DNA of 64,000 nucleotides from Astropecten irregularis (taxonomy: Eukaryota > Echinodermata > Asteroidea > Paxillosida > Astropectinidae), in the NCBI GenBank assembly GCA_963971285.1, contig OZ020254.1, positions 9,300,001 to 9,364,000 of the forward strand, read 5' to 3'. The number at the start of each line of letters is the position of its first letter. Position 1 is the first letter of the stretch. Of the stretch, positions 46,980-59,539 are shown in pieces. The notes under the pieces are model-generated. The model was not told the DNA's origin and did no database searches. It saw only the letters and a program-made list of their open reading frames with translations. The position numbers and the translations under genes were made by a program.

Positions 46980-49900
46980 TATTGAGGGAGAAATTTCAAA
47001 GTTTAGCTTAAAAAAGGATCTCATAGTCTAAGTGCCGTTTTAATGTCGCCTGCTCTGCTACTTTTTCGCATAGCGTGTGGTGATATACGTTGATTTTGGG
47101 CAATAAAAATAACTTTGAAATTTGGCACAGCTTCTACTTTTCCTGTAGAGCACACCTAAGGCTATATTTCGTGCAACTTTCAGCTCGATTGACTAAATAT
47201 TGAGGGAGAAATTTCAAAGTTTAGCTTAAAAAAGGATCTCATACTCTAAGTGCAGTTTTAATGTCGCCTGCTCTGCTACTTTTTCGCATATCGTGTGGTG
47301 CTTAACTTTGATTTGTGGCCATGAAATTGACTTTGAAATTTGGCACAGCTCCTATTTTCCTGTAGAGCACATCTGGGGCTATATTTCGTGCAAGTTTCAG
47401 CTCGATTGACTAAATATTGATTGAGAAATTTTAAAGTTTAGGTTAAAAAAGTATCTCGTAGTCTAAGTGCAGTTTTAATGTCGCCTGCTCAGCTACTTTT
47501 TCGCATAGCGTGTGGTGATATACGTTGATTTTTGGCAATAAAAATGACTTGGAAATTTGGCACAGCTTGTATTTTTCCTGTAGAGCACACCTAGGGCTAT
47601 ATTTCGTGCAAGTTTCAGCTCGATTGACTAAGTATTGAGGGAAAAATTTCAAAGTTTAGCGTAAAAAAGTATCTCATAGTCTAAGTGCATTTAAATAGCG
47701 CCTGCTCAGCTACTTTTTCGCATAGCGTGTGGTGCTATACGTTGATTTTGGGCAATAAAAATGACTTTGAAATTTGACACAGCTCCTCTTTTTCTGTAGA
47801 GCACTTCTGGGGCTATATTTCGTGCAAGTTTCAGCTTGATTGACTAAGTATTGAGGGAGCAATTTTAAAGTTTAGGTTAAAAAAGGATCTCATACTCTAA
47901 GTGCAGTTTTAATGTCGCCTGCTCTGCTACTTTTTCGCATATCGTGTGGTGCTTAACTTTGATTTGTGGCCATGAAATTGACTTTGAAATTTGGCACAGC
48001 TCCTATTTTCCTGTAGAGCACATCTGGGGCTATATTTCGTGCAAGTTTCAGCTCGATTGACTAAATATTGATTGAGAAATTTTAAAGTTTAGGTTAAAAA
48101 AGTATCTCGTAGTCTAAGTGCAGTTTTAATGTCGCCTGCTCAGCTACTTTTTCGCATAGCGTGTGGTGATATACGTTGATTTTTGGCAATAAAAATGACT
48201 TGGAAATTTGGCACAGCTTGTATTTTTCCTGTAGAGCACACCTAGGGCTATATTTCGTGCAAGTTTCAGCTCGATTGACTAAGTATTGAGGGAAAAATTT
48301 CAAAGTTTAGCGTAAACAAGTATCTCATAGTCTAAGTGCAGTTTTAATGTCGCCTGCTCTGCTACTTTTTCGCATAGCGTGTGGTGATATACGTTGATTT
48401 TTGGCAATAAAAATGACTTGGAAATTTGGCACAGCTTGTATTTTTCCTGTAGAGCACACCTAGGGCTATATTTCGTGCAAGTTTCAGCTCGATTGACTAA
48501 GTATTGAGGGAAAAATTTCAAAGTTTAGCGTAAAAAAGTATCTCATAGTCTAAGTGCATTTAAATAGCGCCTGCTCAGCTACTTTTTCGCATAGCGTGTG
48601 GTGCTATACGTTGATTTTGGGCAATAAAAATGACTTTGAAATTTGACACAGCTCCTCTTTTTCTGTAGAGCACTTCTGGGGCTATATTTCGTGCAAGTTT
48701 CAGCTTGATTGACTAAGTATTGAGGGAGCAATTTTAAAGTTTAGGTTAAAAAAGGATCTCATACTCTAAGTGCAGTTTTAATGTCGCCTGCTCTGCTACT
48801 TTTTCGCATATCGTGTGGTGCTTAACTTTGATTTTTGGCCATGAAATTGACTTTGAAATTTGGCACAGCTCCTATTTTCCTGTAGAGCACATCTGGGGCT
48901 ATATTTCGTGCAAGTTTCAGCTGGATTGACTAAATATTGAGGGAGACATTTTAAAGTTTAGGTTAAAAAAGTATCTCGTAGTCTAAGTGCAGTTTTAATG
49001 TCGCCTGCTCAGCTACTTTTTTGCATAGCGTGTGGTGATATACGTTGATTTTTGGCAATAAAAATGACTTTGAAATTTGGCACAGCTTGTATTTTTCCTG
49101 TAGAGCACACCTAGGGCTATATTTCGTGCAAGTTTCAGCTCGATTGACTAAGTATTGAGGGAAACATTTCAAAGTTTAGCGTAAACGAGTATCTCATAGT
49201 CTAAGTGCAGTTTTAATGTCGCCTGCTCAGCTACTTTTTCCAAGAGCGTGTGGTGCTAAACTTTGATTTGTGGCCATAAAAATGACTTTGAAATTTGGCA
49301 CAGCTCCTACTTTTCTGTAGAGCACATCTGGGGCTATATTTCGTGCAAGTTTCAGCTCGATTGACTAAATATTGAGGGAGAAATTTTAAAGTTTAGGTTA
49401 AAAAAGTATCTCGTAGTCTAAGTGCAGTTTTAATGTCGCCTGCTCAGCTACTTTTTCCAAGAGCGTGTGGTGCTAAACTTTGATTTGTGGCCATAAAAAT
49501 GACTTTGAAATTTGGCACAGCTCCTACTTTTCTGTAGAGCACATCTGGGGCTATATTTCGTGCAAGTTTCAGCTCGATTGACTAAATATTGAGGGAGAAA
49601 TTTCAAAGTTTAGCTTAAAAAAGGATCTCATAGTCTAAGTGCCGTTTTAATGTCGCCTGCTCTGCTACTTTTTCGCATAGCGTGTGGTGATATACGTTGA
49701 TTTTGGGCAATAAAAATAACTTTGAAATTTGGCACAGCTTCTACTTTTCCTGTAGAGCACACCTAAGGCTATATTTCGTGCAACTTTCAGCTCGATTGAC
49801 TAAATATTGAGGGAGAAATTTCAAAGTTTAGCTTAAAAAAGGATCTCATACTCTAAGTGCAGTTTTAATGTCGCCTGCTCTGCTACTTTTTCGCATATCG

Positions 49901-50940
49901 TGTGGTGCTTAACTTTGATTTGTGGCCATGAAATTGACTTTGAAATTTGGCACAGCTCCTATTTTCCTGTAGAGCACATCTGGGGCTATATTTCGTGCAA
50001 GTTTCAGCTCGATTGACTAAATATTGATTGAGAAATTTTAAAGTTTAGGTTAAAAAAGTATCTCGTAGTCTAAGTGCAGTTTTAATGTCGCCTGCTCAGC
50101 TACTTTTTCGCATAGCGTGTGGTGATATACGTTGATTTTTGGCAATAAAAATGACTTGGAAATTTGGCACAGCTTGTATTTTTCCTGTAGAGCACACCTA
50201 GGGCTATATTTCGTGCAAGTTTCAGCTCGATTGACTAAGTATTGAGGGAAAAATTTCAAAGTTTAGCGTAAAAAAGTATCTCATAGTCTAAGTGCATTTA
50301 AATAGCGCCTGCTCAGCTACTTTTTCGCATAGCGTGTGGTGCTATACGTTGATTTTGGGCAATAAAAATGACTTTGAAATTTGACACAGCTCCTCTTTTT
50401 CTGTAGAGCACTTCTGGGGCTATATTTCGTGCAAGTTTCAGCTTGATTGACTAAGTATTGAGGGAGCAATTTTAAAGTTTAGGTTAAAAAAGGATCTCAT
50501 ACTCTAAGTGCAGTTTTAATGTCGCCTGCTCTGCTACTTTTTCGCATATCGTGTGGTGCTTAACTTTGATTTGTGGCCATGAAATTGACTTTGAAATTTG
50601 GCACAGCTCCTATTTTCCTGTAGAGCACATCTGGGGCTATATTTCGTGCAAGTTTCAGCTCGATTGACTAAATATTGATTGAGAAATTTTAAAGTTTAGG
50701 TTAAAAAAGTATCTCGTAGTCTAAGTGCAGTTTTAATGTCGCCTGCTCAGCTACTTTTTCGCATAGCGTGTGGTGATATACGTTGATTTTTGGCAATAAA
50801 AATGACTTGGAAATTTGGCACAGCTTGTATTTTTCCTGTAGAGCACACCTAGGGCTATATTTCGTGCAAGTTTCAGCTCGATTGACTAAGTATTGAGGGA
50901 AAAATTTCAAAGTTTAGCGTAAACAAGTATCTCATAGTCT
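46980..50940 (+). repeat. Repeat at 2,607-bp offset (12 monomers)
   Basis: Two stretches of about 1.35 kb, near 46,980-48,340 and 49,590-50,945, match at an offset of 2,607 bp, marked by the rare AGTGCCGTTTT at 47034 and 49641. Between them lie monomers of other classes. The second copy breaks off next to a unique 3-bp insertion (AAGTGCTGCAG near 50,941). Confidence 0.7.
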
Positions 50941-52684
50941 AAGTGCTGCAGTTTTAATGTCGCCTGCTCAGCTACTTTTTCCAAGAGCGTGTGGTGCTAA
51001 ACTTGGATTTTTGGCAATAAAAATGACTTTAAAATTTGGCACAGCTTGTATTTTTCCTGTATAGAGCACACCTAGGGCTATATTTCGTGCAAGTTTCAGC
51101 TCGATTGACAAAGTATTGAGGGAAAAATTTCAAAGTTTAGGGTAAACAAGTATCTCGTAGTCTAAGTGCAGTTTTAATGTCGCCTCCTCAGCTACTTTTT
51201 CCAAGAGCGTGTGGTGCTAAACTTGGACTTGTGACCATGAAAATGACTTTGAAATTTGGCACAGCTTCTACTTTTCCTGTAGAGCACACCTAAGGCTATA
51301 TTTCGTGCAACTTTCAGCTCGATTGACTAAATATTGAGGGAGAAATTTCAAAGTTAGCGTAAAAAAGTATCTCATAGTATGAGTGCAGTTTAAATAGCGC
51401 CTGCTCAGCTACTTTTTCGCATAGCGTGTGGTGCTATACGTTGATTGTTGGCAATAAAAATGACTTTGAAATTTGGCAAAGTTCCTATTTTTCTGTAGAG
51501 CACATCTGGGGCTATATTTCGTGCAAGTTTCAGCTCGATTGACTAAGTATTGAGGGAGAAATTTCAAAGTTTAGCTTAAAAAAGGATCTCATAGTCTAAG
51601 TGCAGTTTTAATGTCGCCTGCTCTGCTACTTTTTCGCATAGCGTGTGGTGATATACGTTGATTTTTGGCAATAAAAATGACTTGGAAATTTGGCACAGCT
51701 TGTATTTTTCCTGTAGAGCACACCTAGGGCTATATTTCGTGCAAGTTTCAGCTCGATTGACTAAGTATTGAGGGAAAAATTTCAAAGTTTAGCGTAAAAA
51801 AGTATCTCATAGTCTAAGTGCATTTAAATAGCGCCTGCTCAGCTACTTTTTCGCATAGCGTGTGGTGCTATACGTTGATTTTGGGCAATAAAAATGACTT
51901 TGAAATTTGACACAGCTCCTCTTTTTCTGTAGAGCACTTCTGGGGCTATATTTCGTGCAAGTTTCAGCTTGATTGACTAAGTATTGAGGGAGCAATTTTA
52001 AAGTTTAGGTTAAAAAAGGATCTCATACTCTAAGTGCAGTTTTAATGTCGCCTGCTCAGCTACTTTTTTGCATAGCGTGTGGTGATATACGTTGATTTTT
52101 GGCAATAAAAATGACTTTGAAATTTGGCACAGCTTGTATTTTTCCTGTAGAGCACACCTAGGGCTATATTTCGTGCAGGTTTCAGCTCGATTGACTAAGT
52201 ATTGAGGGAAACATTTCAAAGTTTAGCGTAAACGAGTATCTCATAGTCTAAGTGCAGTTTTAATGTCGCCTGCTCAGCTACTTTTTCCAAGAGCGTGTGG
52301 TGCTAAACTTGGATTTGTGACCATGGAAATGACTTTGAAATTTGGCACAGCTCCTATTTTCCTGTAGAGCACATCGGGGGCTATATTTCGTGCAACTTTC
52401 AGCTCGATTGACTAAATATTGAGGGAGAAATTTCAAAGTTTAGCTTAAAAAAGGATCTCGAAGTCTAAGTGCAGTTTTAATGTCGCCTGCTCAGCTACTT
52501 TTTCGCATAGCGTGTGGTGCTAAACTTGGATTTGTTGCCATGAAAATGACTTTGAAATTTGGCACAGCTCCTACTTTTCTGTAGAGCACATCTGGGGCTA
52601 TATTTCGTGCAAGTTTCAGCTCGATTGACTAATTATTGAGGGAGAAATTTCAAAGTTTAGGTTAAAAAAGGATCTCATAGTCTA

Positions 52685-55600
52685 AGTGCAGTTTTAATGT
52701 CGCCTGCTCTGCTACTTTTTTGCATAGCGTGTGGTGATATACGTTGATTTTTGGCAATAAAAATGACTTTGAAATTTGGCACAGCTTGTATTTTTCCTGT
52801 AGAGCACACCTAGGGCTATATTTCGTGCAAGTTTCAGCTCGATTGACTAAGTATTGAGGGAAACATTTCAAAGTTTAGCGTAAACGAGTATCTCATAGTC
52901 TAAGTGCAGTTTTAATGTCGCCTGCTCAGCTACTTTTTCCAAGAGCGTGTGGTGCTAAACTTGGATTTGTGACCATGAAAATGACTTTGAAATTTGGCAC
53001 AGCTCCTATTTTCCTGTAGAGCACATCTGGGGCTATATTTCGTGCAAGTTTCAGCTCGATTGACTAAGTATTGAGGGAAAAATTTCAAAGTTTAGCTTAA
53101 AAAAGGATCTCATAGTCTAAGTGCAGTTTTAATGTCGCCTGCTCTGCTACTTTTTCGCATAGCGTGTGGTGATATACGTTGATTTTGGGCAATAAAAATA
53201 ACTTTGAAATTTGGCACAGCTTCTACTTTTCCTGTAGAGCACACATAAGGCTATATTTCGTGCAACTTTCAGCTCGATTGACTTAATATTGAGGGAGAAA
53301 TTTCAAAGTTTAGCTTAAAAAAGGATCTCATACTCTAAATGCAGTTTTAATGTCGCCTGCTCAGCTACTTTTTCCAAGAGCGTATGGTGCTAAACTTGGA
53401 TTTGTGACCATGAAAATGAATTTGAAATTTGGCACAGCTCCTATTTTCCTGTAGAGCACATCTGGGGCTATATTTCGTGCAAGTTTCAGCTCGATTGACT
53501 AAATATTGAGGGAAAAATTTCAAAGTTTAGCTTAAAAAAGGATCTCATAGTCTAAGTGCAGTTTTAATGTCGCCTGCTCTGCTACTTTTTCGCATAGCGT
53601 GTGGTGATATACGTTGATTTTGGGCAATAAAAATAACTTTGAAATTTGGCACAGCTTCTACTTTTCCTGTAGAGCACACATAAGGCTATATTTCGTGCAA
53701 CTTTCAGCTCGATTGACTTAATATTGAGGGAGAAATTTCAAAGTTTAGCTTAAAAAAGGATCTCATACTCTAAGTGCAGTTTTAATGTCGCCTGCTCAGC
53801 TACTTTTTCGCATAGCGTGTGGTGATATACGTTGATTTTTGGCAATAAAAATGACTTGGAAATTTGGCACAGCTCCTACTTTTCTGTAGAGCACATCTGG
53901 GGCTATATTTCGTGCAAGTTTCAGCTTGATTGACTAAGTATTGAGGGAGAAATTTCAAAGTTTAGCGTAAAAAAGTATCTCATAGTCTAAGTGCAGTTTA
54001 ATTAGCGCCTGCTCAGCTACTTTTTCGCATAGCGTGTGGTGCTAAACTTGGATTTGTGGCCATGAAAATGACTTTGAAATTTGGCACAGCTCCACCTTTC
54101 CTGTAGAGCACATCTGGGGCTATATTTCGTGCAAGTTTCAGCTGGATTGACTAAATATTGAGGGAGACATTTTAAAGTTTAGGTTAAAAAAGTATCTCGA
54201 AGTCTAAGTGCAGTTTTAATGTCGCCTGCTCTGCTACTTTTTTGCATAGCGTGTGGTGATATACGTTGATTTTTGGCAATAAAAATGACTTTGAAATTTG
54301 GCACAGCTTGTATTTTTCCTGTAGAGCACACCTAGGGCTATATTTCGTGCAAGTTTCAGCTCGATTGACTAAGTATTGAGGGAAACATTTCAAAGTTTAG
54401 CGTAAACGAGTATCTCATAGTCTAAGTGCAGTTTTAATGTCGCCTGCTCAGCTACTTTTTCCAAGAGCGTGTGGTGCTAAACTTGGATTTGTTACCATGA
54501 AAATGACTTTGAAATTTGGCACAGCTCCTATTTTCCTGTAGAGCACATCTGGGGCTATATTTCGTGCAAGTTTCAGCTCGATTGACTAAGTATTGAGGGA
54601 AAAATTTCAAAGTTTAGCTTAAAAAAGGATCTCATAGTCTAAGTGCAGTTTTAATGTCGCCTGCTCTGCTACTTTTTCGCATAGCGTGTGGTGATATACG
54701 TTGATTTTGGGCAATAAAAATAACTTTGAAATTTGGCACAGCTTCTACTTTTCCTGTAGAGCACACATAAGGCTATATTTTGTGCAACTTTCAGCTCGAT
54801 TGACTTAATATTGAGGGAGAAATTTCAAAGTTTAGCTTAAAAAAGGATCTCATACTCTAAGTGCAGTTTTAATGTCGCCTGCTCAGCTACTTTTTCCAAG
54901 AGCGTGTGGTGCTAAACTTGGATTTGTGACCATGAAAATGAATTTGAAATTTGGCACAGCTCCTATTTTCCTGTAGAGCACATCTGGGGCTATATTTCGT
55001 GCAAGTTTCAGCTCGATTGACTAAATATTGAGGGAAAAATTTCAAAGTTTAGCTTAAAAAAGGATCTCATAGTCTAAGTGCAGTTTTAATGTCGCCTGCT
55101 CTGCTACTTTTTCGCATAGCGTGTGGTGATATACGTTGATTTTGGGCAATAAAAATAACTTTGAAATTTGGCACAGCTTCTACTTTTCCTGTAGAGCACA
55201 CATAAGGCTATATTTCGTGCAACTTTCAGCTCGATTGACTTAATATTGAGGGAGAAATTTCAAAGTTTAGCTTAAAAAAGGATCTCATACTCTAAGTCCA
55301 GTTTTAATGTCGCCTGCTCAGCTACTTTTTCGCATAGCGTGTGGTGATATACGTTGATTTTTGGCAATAAAAATGACTTGGAAATTTGGCACAGCTCCTA
55401 CTTTTCTGTAGAGCACATCTGGGGCTATATTTCGTGCAAGTTTCAGCTTGATTGACTAAGTATTGAGGGAGAAATTTCAAAGTTTAGCGTAAAAAAGTAT
55501 CTCATAGTCTAAGTGCAGTTTAAATAGCGCCTGCTCAGCTACTTTTTCGCATAGCGTGTGGTGCTAAACTTGGATTTGTGGCCATGAAAATGACTTTGAA

Positions 55601-55735
55601 ATTTGGCACAGCTCCACCTTTCCTGTAGAGCACATCTGGGGCTATATTTCGTGCAAGTTTCAGCTGGATTGACTAAATATTGAGGGAGACATTTTAAAGT
55701 TTAGGTTAAAAAAGTATCTCGAAGTCTAAGTGCAG
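52685..55735 (+). repeat. Tandem duplication of 1,522 bp (7 monomers), two copies
   Basis: The variant ACACATAAGG occurs at 53241, 53676, 54763 and 55198, that is two marks 435 bp apart repeated after 1,522 bp. Class order agrees from about 52,685 to 54,205 and from 54,205 to 55,730. GACTTAATATT marks the same monomers. Confidence 0.78.
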
Positions 55736-58700
55736 TTTTAATGTCGCCTGCTCAGCTACTTTTTCGCATAGCGTGTGGTGCTAAACTTGGATTTGTTGCC
55801 ATGAAAATGACTTTGAAATTTGGCACAGCTCCTACTTTTCTGTAGAGCACATCTGGGGCTATATTTCGTGCAAGTTTCAGCTCGATTGACTTAATATTGA
55901 GGGAGAAATTTTAAAGTTTAGGTAAAAAAAGTATCTCGTAGTCTAAGTGCAGTTTTAATGTCGCCTGCTCAGCTACTTTTTTGCATAGCGTGTGGTGATA
56001 TACGTTGATTTTTGGCAATAAAAATGACTTTGAAATTTGGCACAGCTTGTATTTTTCCTGTAGAGCATACCTAGGGCTATATTTCGTGCAGGTTTCAGCT
56101 CGATTGACTAAGTATTGAGGGAAACATTTCAAAGTTTAGCGTAAACGAGTATCTCATAGTCTAAGTGCAGTTTTAATGTCGCCTGCTCAGCTACTTTTTC
56201 CAAGAGCGTGTGGTGCTAAACTTGGATTTGTGACCATGAAAATGACTTTGAAATTTGGCACAGCTCCTATTTTCCTGTAGAGCACATCTGGGGCTATATT
56301 TCGTGCAAGTTTCAGCTCGATTGACTAAATATTGAGGGAAAAATTTCAAAGTTTAGCTTAAAAAAGGATCTCATAGTCTAAGTGCAGTTTTAATGTCGCC
56401 TGCTCTGCTACTTTTTCGCATAGCGTGTGGTGATATACGTTGATTTTGGGCAATAAAAATAACTTTGAAATTTGGCACAGCTTCTACTTTTCCTGTAGAG
56501 CACACATAAGGCTATATTTCGTGCAACTTTCAGCTCGATTGACTTAATATTGAGGGAGAAATTTCAAAGTTTAGCTTAAAAAAGGATCTCATACTCTAAG
56601 TGCAGTTTTAATGTCGCCTGCTCTGCTACTTTTTCGCATAGCGTGTGGTGCTAAACTTTGATTTGTGGCCATGAAAATGACTTTGAAATTTGGCACAGCT
56701 CCTATTTTCCTGTAGAGCACATCTGGGGCTATATTTCGTGCAAGTTTCAGCTCGATTGACTAAATATTGAGGGAAAAATTTCAAAGTTTAGCTTAAAAAA
56801 GGATCTCATAGTCTAAGTGCAGTTTTAATGTCGCCTGCTCTGCTACTTTTTCGCATAGCGTGTGGTGATATACGTTGATTTTTGGCAATAAAAATAACTT
56901 TGAAATTTGGCACAGCTTCTACTTTTCCTGTAGAGCACACCTATGGCTATATTTCGTGCAACTTTCAGCTCGATTGACTTAATATTGAGGGAGAAATTTC
57001 AAAGTTTAGCTTAAAAAAGGATCTCATACTCTAAGTGCAGTTTTAATGTCGCCTGCTCTGCTACTTTTTCGCATAGCGTGTGGTGCTAAACTTTGATTTG
57101 TGGCCATGAAAATGACTTTGAAATTTGGCACAGCTCCTACTTTTCTGTAGAGCACATCTGGGGCTATATTTCGTGCAAGTTTCAGCTCGATTGACTAAAT
57201 ATTGAGGGAGAAATTTTAAAGTTTAGGTTAAAAAAGTATCTCGTAGTCTAAGTGCAGTTTTAATGTCGCCTGCTCCGCTACTTTTTTGTATAGCGTGTGG
57301 TGATATACGTTGATTTTTGGCAATAAAAATGACTTTGAAATTTGGCACAGCTTGTATTTTTCCTGTAGAGCACACCTAGGGCTATATTTCGTGCAAGTTT
57401 CAGCTCGATTGACTAAGTATTGTGGGAAAAATTTCAAAGTTTAGCGTAAACAAGTATCTCATAGTCTAAGTGCAGTTTTAATGTCGACTGCTCTGCTACT
57501 TTTTCGCATAGCGTGTGGTGATATACGTTGATTTTTGGCAATAAAAATAACTTTGAAATTTGGCACAGCTTCTACTTTTCCTGTAGGGCACACCTAAGGC
57601 TATATTTCGTGCAACTTTCAGCTCGATTGACTTAATATTGAGGGAGAAATTTTAAAGTTTAGGTTAAAAAAGTATCTCGTAGTCTAAGTGCAGTTTTAAT
57701 GTCGCCTGCTCAGCTACTTTTTCGCATAGCGTGTGGTGATATACGTTGATTTTTGGCAATAAAAATGACTTGGAAATTTGGCACAGCTCCTACTTTTCTG
57801 TAGAGCACATCTGGGGCTATATTTCGTGCAAGTTTCAGCTTGATTGACTAAGTATTGAGGGAGAAATTTCAAAGTTTAGCGTAAAAAAGTATCTCATAGT
57901 CTAAGTGCAGTTTAAATAGCGCCTGCTCAGCTATTTTTTCGCATAGCGTGTGGTGCTAAACTTGGATTTGTGGCCATGAAAATGACTTTGAAATTTGGCA
58001 CAGCTCCACCTTTCCTGTAGAGCACATCTGGGGCTATATTTCGTGCAAGTTTCAGCTGGATTGACTAAATATTGAGGGAGACATTTTAAAGTTTAGGTTA
58101 AAAAAGTATCTCGAAGTCTAAGTGCAGTTTTAATGTCGCCTGCTCAGCTACTTTTTCGCATAGCGTGTGGTGCTAAACTTGGATTTGTTGCCATGAAAAT
58201 GACTTTGAAATTTGGCACAGCTCCTACTTTTCTGTAGAGCACATCTGGGGCTATATTTCGTGCAAGTTTCAGCTCGATTGACTTAATATTGAGGGAGAAA
58301 TTTTAAAGTTTAGGTTAAAAAAGTATCTCGTAGTCTAAGTGCAGTTTTAATGTCGCCTGCTCAGCTACTTTTTTGCATAGCGTGTGGTGATATACGTTGA
58401 TTTTTGGCAATAAAAATGACTTTGAAATTTGGCACAGCTTGTATTTTTCCTGTAGAGCACACCTAGGGCTATATTTCGTGCAAGTTTCAGCTCGATTGAC
58501 TAAGTATTGAGGGAAACATTTCAAAGTTTAGCGTAAACGAGTATCTCATAGTCTAAGTGCAGTTTTAATGTCGCCTGCTCAGCTACTTTTTCCAAGAGCG
58601 TGTGGTGCTAAACTTGGATTTGTGACCATGAAAATGACTTTGAAATTTGGCACAGCTCCTATTTTCCTGTAGAGCACATCTGGGGCTATATTTCGTGCAA

Positions 58701-59539
58701 GTTTCAGCTCGATTGACTAAGTATTGAGGGAAAAATTTCAAAGTTTAGCTTAAAAAAGGATCTCATAGTCTAAGTGCAGTTTTAATGTCGCCTGCTCAGC
58801 TACTTTTTCCAAGAGCGTGTGGTGCTAAACTTGGATTTGTGACCATGAAAATGACTTTGAAATTTGGCACAGCTCCTATTTTCCTGTAGAGCACATCTGG
58901 GGCTATATTTCGTGCAAGTTTCAGCTCGATTGACTAATTATTGAGGGAGAAATTTCAAAGTTTAGGTTAAAAAAGGATCTCATAGTCTAAGTGCAGTTTT
59001 AATGTCGCCTGCTCTGCTACTTTTTCGCATAGCGTGTGGTGCTAAACTTTGATTTGTGGCCATGAAAATGACTTTGAAATTTGGCACAGCTCCTACTTTT
59101 CTGTAGAGCACATCTGGGGCTATATTTCGTGCAAGTTTCAGCTCGATTGACTAAATATTGAGGGAGAAATTTTAAAGTTTAGGTTAAAAAAGTATCTCGT
59201 AGTCTAAGTGCAGTTTTAATGTCGCCTGCTCAGCTACTTTTTTGCATAGCGTGTGGTGATATACGTTGATTTTTGGCAATAAAAATGACTTTGAAATTTG
59301 ACACAGCTTGTATTTTTCCTGTAGAGCACACCTAGGGCTATATTTCGTGCAAGTTTCAGCTCGATTGACTAAGTATTGAGGGAAACATTTCAAAGTTTAG
59401 CGTAAACGAGTATCTCATAGTCTAAGTGCAGTTTTAATGTCGCCTGCTCTGCTACTTTTTCCAAGAGCGTGTGGTGCTAAACTTGGATTTGTGACCATGA
59501 AAATGACTTTGAAATTTGGCACAGCTCCTATTTTCCTGT